DNA from: Chitinophagaceae bacterium
GTDB taxonomy: Bacteria > Bacteroidota > Bacteroidia > Chitinophagales > Chitinophagaceae
Length of the DNA stretch: 36,330 nucleotides
Direction of reading: 5' to 3'
NCBI GenBank assembly: GCA_947456025.1
Contig: CANGQQ010000006.1
Coordinates: 1 to 36,330 of the forward strand
Below are positions 1-8,471 of this stretch, in pieces. Each line of letters starts with the position of its first letter. Position 1 is the stretch's first letter. The notes under the pieces are model-generated. The model ran no database searches. It was given only the letters and a program-made list of their open reading frames with translations, and was not told the origin of the DNA. The position numbers and the translations under genes are program-made.

Positions 1-3000
1 ATTGGTGGAACCATGAGCGGAGGAACTCTTGTTGCCTCAACGGGCACCATTGAATATTATGGTGATGGAACAGGTGGTACAAGCTCAAACCAAACAATTG
101 GCAATTACAGTTACAACAACTTAAAAACATCAGGTAACGGGACAAAGACTTTGGCTGCAAATACCACAATGTATGGGACGCTTACCATCAATGCCGGTAC
201 AACGCTCGCACTCAGTTCATTTTCGTTGAATACTCCAGCAAGTATGGAGTTACAAAATGGATTATCCGCTTCATCTATCACCGGTTCCGGACTATTAACA
301 CTGGGAGGAAATGTAAACGTTACAAAAATATCCGGAACAGGAACAGGTGCTACGATCAGTTGTCCGGTTGCACTAAACAACGGAAGTACAAGAACATTCA
401 CTGTTCCCGATGAAACAACAAGTGCAAACGATTTAACGATCAGTGGAGTCATAAGCACGAGCGGAGCTTTGGTAAAATCCGGAAGTGGAACACTTGTTTT
501 GTCAGGTAATAATTCCTATTCAGGAGGAACCACGCTCAATGGAGGTGCTTTAACCATCAGTCATACAAATGCTTTGGGCTCCGTTTCAGGAGCGCTCTCG
601 GTTTCAAGTGGCACGTTGGTTAATATAGGCGCCAATGTTACGGTTGGGAACTTAACATTAGGCGGGTTAGGAACTGCAAACGGCACATGGGGAGATACCG
701 GATCAGGAGCAACCTTTATCAACACAACTTATTTCCGTTCAAGCAATCGAATTACTGTTAGCAATGATACAAGAATAACTCCCACGGTATCAATTACCGT
801 TGGTTCCTATACCTATAATGGTTCAACACAAGGACCATCTGTTGCCACCAATACTGGCACAGGAACAAGCTATTCTTTCAGTTACTCCGGAGCAGGATAT
901 GGTCCAAGCGCAACTGCTCCTACCAATGCCGGCAACTACAATGTGGTTGCTACCGTAGCTGCTAGCACTGACGGCTTTTACAAAGCGGCCAATTCAAGTT
1001 CCATCGCATTTTCAATTAATAAAGCTGTCCTCACCGTTACAGCCAACAACCAAACCGTTTCTTATGGAACGCCAGTAGCATCCGTAACCGCAGCAGGATC
1101 TTATAGTGCAACAGGATTCGTAAACGGACAAACCGCATCCGTCATCAGTGGCTCCGCTTCCTATACCACGAACTATACAACCACCACTAATGCAGGTACT
1201 GCGGGTATCACAATTACACCTGTGGTAACGGGCTTAAGCGCAACCAACTATTCTTTTACAGCCGTCAACGGTACCATTACCATCAATAAAGCTGTACTGA
1301 CTATTACGGCCAACAACCAAACCGTTTCCTACGGAACGTCCGTGGGTACTGTAACCGCTGCAGGGGCTTATACCGCAACCGGATTTTTAAACGGACAAAA
1401 CGCATCCGTCATCAGTGGCTCCGCTTCCTACACCACGAACTATACCACCACCACCAATGCAGGTGCTGCGGGCATCACAATTACACCTGTGGTAACGGGC
1501 TTAAGCGCAACCAACTATTCTTTTACAGCCGTCAACGGTACCATTACCATCAATAAAGCTGTACTGACTATTACGGGCAACAACCAAACCGTTTCCTACG
1601 GAACGGCCGTGGCTACCGTAACCGCTGCAGGTGCTTACACCGCAACCGGATTTTTAAACGGACAAACCGCATCCGTCATCAGTGGCTCCGCTTCCTATAC
1701 CACGAACTATACCACCACCACCAATGCAGGTGCTGCGGGCATCACAATTACACCCGTGGTAACGGGCTTAAGCGCAACCAACTATTCTTTTACAGCCGTC
1801 AACGGTACCATTACCATCAATAAAGCTGTACTGACTATTACGGCCAATAATTCAACTAAAATGTATGGCAGCTCTCAAGCCACACCGGTTGCAGGCTCCA
1901 ATTCATTTACATCATCAGGATTGGCAAATAGTGAAACCATAGGCTCAGTTACATTAACCTACAGCCCAGGAGCCCTTGGCGCACTGGATCCGGTAGGCAG
2001 TACATCGACAATCACACCCTCTTTAGCAACAGGTGGCAGTTTTTCTTCTTTAAACTATACGATCAATTACAATACCGGAACACTAACGGTAATTGCGTTT
2101 ACATACACGTCTTCAACAAATTTCAGAACAAAACAAAGTGGTTCCTGGAACAGTCCGCTGATTTGGGAAGCAACCAATGATGGAACTAATTGGATTTCTG
2201 CGGCACAATCACCATCCAGCGCAAATAATACGATAGTGATTCTAAATGGACATCTTGTTACCGTTAACACAGATGTAACTACAGATCAAACAACAGTGAA
2301 CAACGGAGGAACCTTAACCATTGCTTCCGGATCCACTATAACAATCGGGTCCAGTGGAGCTGTTGACTTACAAGTAAATGGTGTTTTAAACATAAACGGA
2401 TCATTAATAAACCAAGGTGATGTTGTAGGAGCATCCACCAATTTGATTATTAACAATGGAGGCGCTTACACCCATAATCAGAATGGAGGATCTATTCCGT
2501 ATGCAACCTGGAATACAGGCTCACTCTGTAACGTTAATGGAAATACAGGATCCAGTCTAACAGGAACAGATCAAAACTTTAAAAATTTTACCTGGAATTG
2601 TACAGCGCAAAATTCAAATGACGTGAGTCTTAGCAATGGTTTTGGAGTTACCGAAACCTTAACCATCGTAAGTACAGGTTCCGGAAGCTTGAATCTTCCG
2701 AATGGTACTACGTCAATAAAAAATTATTCACAGAGTGGAGGAATCGTTCAAGCCTATAGTTTATTGAGCAATCAAACCATCCAGCTTAATATATCAGGCG
2801 ACTTTAACATGAGTGGAGGAACATTGCGCTCCACAGCCGTAATTTTGGGCACAACAACCCTGAATGTAAATTTCAATGGAACTTCTGCACAATTGTTTAA
2901 CAAATCAGGCGGCACCATTTCTACGTTCATCTTTTGGGGAACAGCCACGAATACATTTACTATAAACAACGGCGCTATCGTTGACTTTGGTACCTCGGTG

Positions 3001-6000
3001 TTGAATGGTACCGGAAATTTCACAAACAATGGTACATTAATCACAGCACATGCAGATGGAATTACAACCACAGGGAATAGCGGCGCCATTCAGTTAAATG
3101 GTACCCGTACGTACAGCACGAGTGGAAATTATCATTTTGATGGATCTGTTGCGCAAATTACAGGCACAGGCTTACCTTCCATTGTCAATAATCTTACAAT
3201 CGAAAACACAAGCGGTGTTTCATTAACAAACTCGGTCACGATCAACAACACATTAAACTTAATAAATGGTTCTCTGAATATTGCATCCAAAACACTGACA
3301 TTTCAAAACGGAAATGTTCCGATCCAAAAGACTTCAGGATTTCTTACGCTTTCAAATAATGTCAATCTCGTCTTTGGAACAACCGGCAATACCGGAGGCG
3401 CATCTTGCAATCTTCCGGACAATCTATTTTCAAGCGGATCCGAAGTCAATCAAGTTACCATCAACCGCACCAATCGGATAGGCCTTGGGAATAATCTCTT
3501 GATTTTGAATGGCAGCTTAACATTAACCAATGGTGTTTTGGATGCATCAGGAAGCAGTCTCGTTTTTCAAAACCATCATACGCCGGTACAAAGATCAAAC
3601 GGAAGCATTACCACGAACAGTTCCACTAATATTAGTTTTGGATCAAACGGCAATAAAGGTGGAAATGAATTTACACTACCGGACTTTTTGTTTACAACAA
3701 CACCAGTACTGAATCAACTTAACATCAACCGAAACAATTCATTGAAATTAGGAAATCAAGATTTGATCATTAATGGAACACTGAATCTGACTTCAGGAAA
3801 TTTTGATATCTCAAACCGGACCATCACTTTTCAAAATGGCAACATTCCAATTGAACGAGATGGCAGTAACACAATTGGCAAACTGATCACGAATACAAAT
3901 ACAAGTATTGTTTTTGGCACTTCCGGAAATAAGGGCGGAAGTACATTTACGATACCAACCGATGTTTTTAATACTGTACCCGCATTATTCAATTTCAGTA
4001 TCAACCGTACGAATCCGGTTATTTTGGGCAGTCAGGATCTAACGATTCTTGGCACTCTAACCCTGACTTCAGGCATTCTATCTGCAGGTAGTAATACGGT
4101 GATTTTAGGGGCAGACGGAATAGTAAGCGGAGGAAGTGCAAACAGTCACATACAAGGCAATCTTAGAAAATGGATTAAAGCAGGTACAAGTACCATCAGT
4201 TACCAAACAGGTGATGGAACGGTTTATGCGCCTGTTCACTTAACCTTAAATGGAAGTATTTCTACCTCAACCGGAAGTATTACCGTCAAAACGATTGCAG
4301 GAGATCAACCCAATATTGGTTCATCCGGTATTAATAATAATTCCAGCGTAAATCGATATTGGACGATATCAGAAAACACATCCGTTACCGGAATGAATTC
4401 TTTTCATGCCAATTTCAATTACAACAGTAATGACAATGATCCGGTTTCAATTCCTGGCAATTATGTCTTACGTCGGTACTATCTTTCAGCCTGGACCACT
4501 TTAACAAGAAACGGAACTCCCACATCGATATCCGCTTCTGCCAGTGACATTACTTCATTTGGTGACTTTGCAATTGGTAACATAACCGGAACCATTGCCG
4601 TTTCAACACAACCAACAGGAGTTTCGGTGTGTGCCCCCGGAAATGCAAGTTTTACGTCAGCATCATCATCCGTGCCTGCACCCACGATTCAATGGCAAAG
4701 AAGTACCGGAGGGGGATTGTATGAAAACATTACTGCCAATATGGACGAAGGAACCGTGTACAGTGGATTTACGAGCGGAACCTTACAAATTACGGGAACA
4801 TCCACTTCCATGAATGGCTATGTATACCGGGCGGTCTTTACCAACATTAATGGAACTGTTAATTCTAACGATGCCTCACTCACTGTAAATGCTGTTTTAA
4901 CACCTACTTCCAGTGTGATAATTCAGAACGGAAGTAACGCAATTTGTGAAGGCAGCGTTGTTACTTTTAAAGCCATTACAGGAAATACCGGAGGCGGAAC
5001 AATCAACTATGACTTCAAAATCAATGGAACGAGTGCGCAAAACAGCAATTCCAATTTATTCACTTCATCCGGCTTCTCCAATGGAGATGTCGTATCCTGT
5101 GATATTGAAATTACAGGCGGATTGTGCCTTACCCGTAACACAGTTTCTTCAACAACAACAAACACGAATGTTTCGATGCTCGTTACTGCACCAACTGTTA
5201 CCCTTAGTTCTTCAACAGGAGCAACAATTTGCTCCGGCACACGTGTTGTATTCACGGCAACGGCATCTAATTATCTAACGGGTTCTGTCAGTTACAATTT
5301 TATGATCAATGGAACCAGTGTACAGAACAGTACTCAAAATACGTTTGAATCCAACACATTGGAAAACGGACAAATTGTAAACTGTACGATTGTAATCAGT
5401 GGCGGCACCTGCGACGGCAAAACGGTTTCTTCAAACGCTATTAGCATGACGGTGCATCCTAATGTAACACCAACTGTTCAGTTGAACACCTCTTCCGGAA
5501 ATCGAATATGCAATGGAACTTCGGTAGTCTTTACAGCCGTTCCAAACAACCTCGGTGGAGGCACCGTTGTATCATATGACTTTCAAATCAATGGAACCAG
5601 TGTTCAGAACTCTAATTCAAACAGTTTTACAACATCGGGACTGATCAATGGACAACAAATCAATTGCATACTGAATACCACCGGTGGAATTTGTTCAGCA
5701 GCAAATGCAACATCGAATACCATTACAATGGAGGTAGTAGCCATTCCAACTTTGACACTGACCGCATCACCTTCCGGCACAAAATGTTTCGGAACACCCA
5801 TCACTTTTACAAGTATTGCGGGGAATTTAAATTCAGGAACGATTGCGAGCTACAATTTTATATTGAATGATCAAACAGTTCAAAACACAGGTAGCACTTC
5901 GTTCTCCAGCTCACAATTAGAAAATGGAGATATCATCAGATGTGACGCTGTTGTGAATGGTGGAACATGTTCCGGTACTACCATTAGATCCAATACAATT

Positions 6001-8331
6001 ACTGCAGCAATTGTGGAACAATTCACACCATCTGTTATGTTAACGGTAGCTCCCGGTTCGACTATCAATTATGGGAACCAGGTAACATTCACAGCGCAGG
6101 CTTCGAATACAAACAATGGAACTATTCTGTATAACTTCAAAGTCAACGGTGTTTCTGTTCGAAACAATACTTCCAATAGTTACAATACAAGCACTTTAAC
6201 AAATGGAACTGTAGTTACATGTGAAATTACGGTTTCAGGCACTACGTGCTTGAGTGTTTCAAGAGCAACGTCAAATGCAATTACAATGACCGTCAATGGA
6301 ACAGCAGGTGGCCCGCTTGATGAATATATCTGGACGGGGGCTGTCAGTACCAACTGGAGCATCGCCGGAAATTGGAGTGGTAATGTAATCCCTAATGAAG
6401 GATCCGACATTTTGCTTCCTTCCGGTTTGAGCCGTTACCCGGTAATTGGCAGTGGAGTGATCCCTGTTGGAACTATAACGTTACAGTCTGGCAGCTCGCT
6501 TACGCTTAATGGAACAGGCATCCTGCAGGTGGAAGGAACAATTACCGGCAGCGGAACGATACATGCATTAAACGGAACACTGGAAATGAGTGGAAGCGAA
6601 ATGCAAACTATCAATGGTAGTCTTTTCGTGAACAACACCATTCAAAACATCATCATCAGTAATCATGTAACGTTATCAGGTACTATAAACATAACCGGCA
6701 GAGTTTCATTTGGCAATGTGAACAATAAGACATTATCGAGCAATGGATTTCTTGTCTTAAAATCAACTGTATCAGGAACGGCAGTAGTTGCAGATGTAAC
6801 CAATTCAAGCAGAAACACCGGAAACACCATTTCCGGAAATGTAACGGTTGAACGTTATATACCTGCGGGAAGAAAATGGCGTGGTCTTTCTACTCCATTA
6901 AAAGGAAGTGTGCAAAACAGCATTTTTGACAACTGGCAAAATGGTGGCATTGAACGTGCCGGAACCGGAGCCTTGTTGTGGAGCCCCTCGGGCACCGGAG
7001 CATCAGGAAATGGGTTTTCTCAGAATACAAATGTTGGAGCAAGTGCCAATATCAGAGGCTATTCAGTAAGTGCATTTACAATACCAACATCTACAAAATC
7101 CGCTTTGCTCTTCAATCAAACAGGCCCCAAACCGTATCTGGTATTTGTAACAGATCAGTATTATAGCAATGTGACTCAGGGTAAAATGAATTTGACATCA
7201 GGAGCTTCTGCTACAACCTTAAAAGCGAGCGGCGAATTGATAACCGGCTCTTACACTTTGTCCAGTTTGTCATCAGGTTATCAGATGATCGCGAACCCTT
7301 ATGCTTCACCAATCGACTTTGCAACCTTAGGAAAGATCAACATCAACAACCAATTCTGGGTATGGGATCCGAAATTATTTGGCTTCAGTGGCTACGGAGG
7401 CTATGTTTATACGAGTAGCTCCGGAGCAGGATATATTTCCAGTCCGATCGACGAAGAGGGTAGTTATACCGGAAACTCATCCGTAATTCCTGCAGGAGCT
7501 GCATTTTGGGTGAGTGTAAATGAAGGATTTACGGGTTCACTCAGTTTTTCTGAAACAGATAAGACAACAGGGGGGTATTCTGTATTTGGAGGAAGAGTTT
7601 CTGAAACAAAAACAGCCTTATTAAGAGTGAATTTGAAAAATCCGGCCGGAAATCAATTGTATGATGGAGTTACAGCAGGTTACGACGATCGGTTCTCTGA
7701 GTTAGTAGATCAGGTTGATGTTAAAAAATTTGGAATTGGAGGGGAAAACATCTCCATTCGAAGAAGCAATCTGGATCTTGCAATGGAGTTCCGTCCAGCT
7801 CACTATCGTTACGATACCCTCTTTTTGAGGTTGCATAATATGCAGCAAAAAGACTACATCCTTAATATCAGCGGATCAGATTTTGAATTGAATTCGGGTG
7901 TATCAGCCGTCTTGCAAGACTTGTATCTTAACACTGAAACACCATTGAATTTGTTCGGAAAAACCGTAATTGCATTTAAAGTTTCATCTGGCGTAACCAC
8001 TTCTAATGACCGCTTTCGAATTATATTCAGAAAAATGGATGTAACGCCGGTCCAAAACAGGGCGTTCGAAAAAGGAATCAGTCTGTACCCGAATCCGGTT
8101 GCTAAAGGTGGTTTGTTACAGGTCGAATTCAATCAACTAAAAGCCGGCAATTACAAAATTCTTTTATACAATATGCTTGGTGCAAAAATTTCAGAAAAAA
8201 GTATCCAGCATATTGGCGGAACATCAACCTATGTATTCAGTACCGAATCCAATTTAAAATCCGGAACGTACATTGTGGATGTGCGAGACGAAAAAGGAGT
8301 GTCACAAAAACTCAAGTTAGCCGTTGAATAA
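1..8331 (+). CDS. Giant secreted repeat protein/adhesin with autotransporter-type beta-strand motif, MBG-domain repeats, Ig-like repeats and T9SS type A C-terminal sorting domain (5' truncated by window edge)
   Basis: Frame is open to the left edge (bases 1-12 read I-G-G-T before the ORF-track Met at 13), so the gene probably starts upstream. G/S/T/N-rich; three tandem-repeat blocks; C-terminus SLYPNPVAKGGLLQVEFNQLKAGNYKILLYNMLGAKI...GTYIVDV..KGVSQKLKLAVE is typical of T9SS sorting domains. Confidence 0.9.
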   Translation: MGGTMSGGTLVASTGTIEYYGDGTGGTSSNQTIGNYSYNNLKTSGNGTKTLAANTTMYGTLTINAGTTLALSSFSLNTPASMELQNGLSASSITGSGLLTLGGNVNVTKISGTGTGATISCPVALNNGSTRTFTVPDETTSANDLTISGVISTSGALVKSGSGTLVLSGNNSYSGGTTLNGGALTISHTNALGSVSGALSVSSGTLVNIGANVTVGNLTLGGLGTANGTWGDTGSGATFINTTYFRSSNRITVSNDTRITPTVSITVGSYTYNGSTQGPSVATNTGTGTSYSFSYSGAGYGPSATAPTNAGNYNVVATVAASTDGFYKAANSSSIAFSINKAVLTVTANNQTVSYGTPVASVTAAGSYSATGFVNGQTASVISGSASYTTNYTTTTNAGTAGITITPVVTGLSATNYSFTAVNGTITINKAVLTITANNQTVSYGTSVGTVTAAGAYTATGFLNGQNASVISGSASYTTNYTTTTNAGAAGITITPVVTGLSATNYSFTAVNGTITINKAVLTITGNNQTVSYGTAVATVTAAGAYTATGFLNGQTASVISGSASYTTNYTTTTNAGAAGITITPVVTGLSATNYSFTAVNGTITINKAVLTITANNSTKMYGSSQATPVAGSNSFTSSGLANSETIGSVTLTYSPGALGALDPVGSTSTITPSLATGGSFSSLNYTINYNTGTLTVIAFTYTSSTNFRTKQSGSWNSPLIWEATNDGTNWISAAQSPSSANNTIVILNGHLVTVNTDVTTDQTTVNNGGTLTIASGSTITIGSSGAVDLQVNGVLNINGSLINQGDVVGASTNLIINNGGAYTHNQNGGSIPYATWNTGSLCNVNGNTGSSLTGTDQNFKNFTWNCTAQNSNDVSLSNGFGVTETLTIVSTGSGSLNLPNGTTSIKNYSQSGGIVQAYSLLSNQTIQLNISGDFNMSGGTLRSTAVILGTTTLNVNFNGTSAQLFNKSGGTISTFIFWGTATNTFTINNGAIVDFGTSVLNGTGNFTNNGTLITAHADGITTTGNSGAIQLNGTRTYSTSGNYHFDGSVAQITGTGLPSIVNNLTIENTSGVSLTNSVTINNTLNLINGSLNIASKTLTFQNGNVPIQKTSGFLTLSNNVNLVFGTTGNTGGASCNLPDNLFSSGSEVNQVTINRTNRIGLGNNLLILNGSLTLTNGVLDASGSSLVFQNHHTPVQRSNGSITTNSSTNISFGSNGNKGGNEFTLPDFLFTTTPVLNQLNINRNNSLKLGNQDLIINGTLNLTSGNFDISNRTITFQNGNIPIERDGSNTIGKLITNTNTSIVFGTSGNKGGSTFTIPTDVFNTVPALFNFSINRTNPVILGSQDLTILGTLTLTSGILSAGSNTVILGADGIVSGGSANSHIQGNLRKWIKAGTSTISYQTGDGTVYAPVHLTLNGSISTSTGSITVKTIAGDQPNIGSSGINNNSSVNRYWTISENTSVTGMNSFHANFNYNSNDNDPVSIPGNYVLRRYYLSAWTTLTRNGTPTSISASASDITSFGDFAIGNITGTIAVSTQPTGVSVCAPGNASFTSASSSVPAPTIQWQRSTGGGLYENITANMDEGTVYSGFTSGTLQITGTSTSMNGYVYRAVFTNINGTVNSNDASLTVNAVLTPTSSVIIQNGSNAICEGSVVTFKAITGNTGGGTINYDFKINGTSAQNSNSNLFTSSGFSNGDVVSCDIEITGGLCLTRNTVSSTTTNTNVSMLVTAPTVTLSSSTGATICSGTRVVFTATASNYLTGSVSYNFMINGTSVQNSTQNTFESNTLENGQIVNCTIVISGGTCDGKTVSSNAISMTVHPNVTPTVQLNTSSGNRICNGTSVVFTAVPNNLGGGTVVSYDFQINGTSVQNSNSNSFTTSGLINGQQINCILNTTGGICSAANATSNTITMEVVAIPTLTLTASPSGTKCFGTPITFTSIAGNLNSGTIASYNFILNDQTVQNTGSTSFSSSQLENGDIIRCDAVVNGGTCSGTTIRSNTITAAIVEQFTPSVMLTVAPGSTINYGNQVTFTAQASNTNNGTILYNFKVNGVSVRNNTSNSYNTSTLTNGTVVTCEITVSGTTCLSVSRATSNAITMTVNGTAGGPLDEYIWTGAVSTNWSIAGNWSGNVIPNEGSDILLPSGLSRYPVIGSGVIPVGTITLQSGSSLTLNGTGILQVEGTITGSGTIHALNGTLEMSGSEMQTINGSLFVNNTIQNIIISNHVTLSGTINITGRVSFGNVNNKTLSSNGFLVLKSTVSGTAVVADVTNSSRNTGNTISGNVTVERYIPAGRKWRGLSTPLKGSVQNSIFDNWQNGGIERAGTGALLWSPSGTGASGNGFSQNTNVGASANIRGYSVSAFTIPTSTKSALLFNQTGPKPYLVFVTDQYYSNVTQGKMNLTSGASATTLKASGELITGSYTLSSLSSGYQMIANPYASPIDFATLGKININNQFWVWDPKLFGFSGYGGYVYTSSSGAGYISSPIDEEGSYTGNSSVIPAGAAFWVSVNEGFTGSLSFSETDKTTGGYSVFGGRVSETKTALLRVNLKNPAGNQLYDGVTAGYDDRFSELVDQVDVKKFGIGGENISIRRSNLDLAMEFRPAHYRYDTLFLRLHNMQQKDYILNISGSDFELNSGVSAVLQDLYLNTETPLNLFGKTVIAFKVSSGVTTSNDRFRIIFRKMDVTPVQNRAFEKGISLYPNPVAKGGLLQVEFNQLKAGNYKILLYNMLGAKISEKSIQHIGGTSTYVFSTESNLKSGTYIVDVRDEKGVSQKLKLAVE
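463..624 (+). other. Autotransporter-associated beta-strand repeat-like motif within the giant protein
   Basis: Translation LVKSGSGTLVLSGNNSYSGGTTLNGGALTISHTNALGSVSGALSVSSGTLV matches the classic G-x-GTLxLSGxNxYxGGTxxxxGxL pattern. Confidence 0.7.
1015..1815 (+). repeat. Three tandem 267-bp (89-aa) MBG-type repeats, followed by a diverged fourth copy to about 2093
   Basis: Unit starts (A)T(T/C)AATAAAGCTGT at 1015, 1282, 1549 and 1816, i.e. exactly 267 bp apart; each encodes INKAVLT(V/I)T.NNQTVSYGT...NYSFTAVNGTIT. Units 2 and 3 differ at about 9 positions by eye. Confidence 0.95.
3298..4080 (+). repeat. Three tandem ~264-bp (88-aa) diverged repeats (beta-helix-like)
   Basis: FQN anchor codons at 3301, 3565 and 3829 (264 bp apart); repeated protein pattern (T/V)FQN..(V/I/T)P(I/V)(Q/E)R...FG..GN.GG..F.LP...F.....NQ..INR.N...LG.Q.L.I.G.L.LT.G. 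Confidence 0.85.
4897..6300 (+). repeat. Five tandem ~93-aa Ig-like repeats
   Basis: Repeated pattern C.G..V.FTA...N...G...Y.F.(I/V)NG.SVQN(S/T)..N.F..S.L.NG..V.C.I...G..C...SNAITM.V. First-Cys codons at 4945, 5230, 5509 and 5785; the equivalent position is Tyr at 6070. Confidence 0.85.
8080..8328 (+). other. T9SS type A C-terminal sorting domain
   Basis: SLYPNPV...G...VEF......Y.I.LYNMLG.KI.........Y.F....LKSGTYIVDV....G...KLKLAVE. Confidence 0.9.
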
Positions 8332-8336
8332 ACCTG

Positions 8337-8366
8337 AAAGAGACATCATAAGATGTCTCTTTTTTA
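8337..8366 (+). terminator. Rho-independent terminator after the giant repeat protein
   Basis: AAAGAGACATC-ATAA-GATGTCTCTTT perfect stem followed by a T-rich run. Confidence 0.9.
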
Positions 8367-8471
8367 TTTTTAGGATGGGTTCACGTTGCTGCTAAGGGCT
8401 TGTTAATTCAACGAATTTACAGCAGTGGTAAGACATACCTCATCTTTTATCGTTATTTTTACCCTTATTCT

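Noticed and set aside
111-458. Minus-strand ORFs within the giant repeat gene (111..458, 2772..3089, 6180..6410 and others)
   Set aside because: All antisense to the single long ORF with coherent repeat structure; translations are V/P/L-rich shadows.
1015-1815. Direct repeats considered as a CRISPR-like or non-coding array
   Set aside because: Repeat length is 267 bp with no spacers, in frame and protein-coding as MBG domains.
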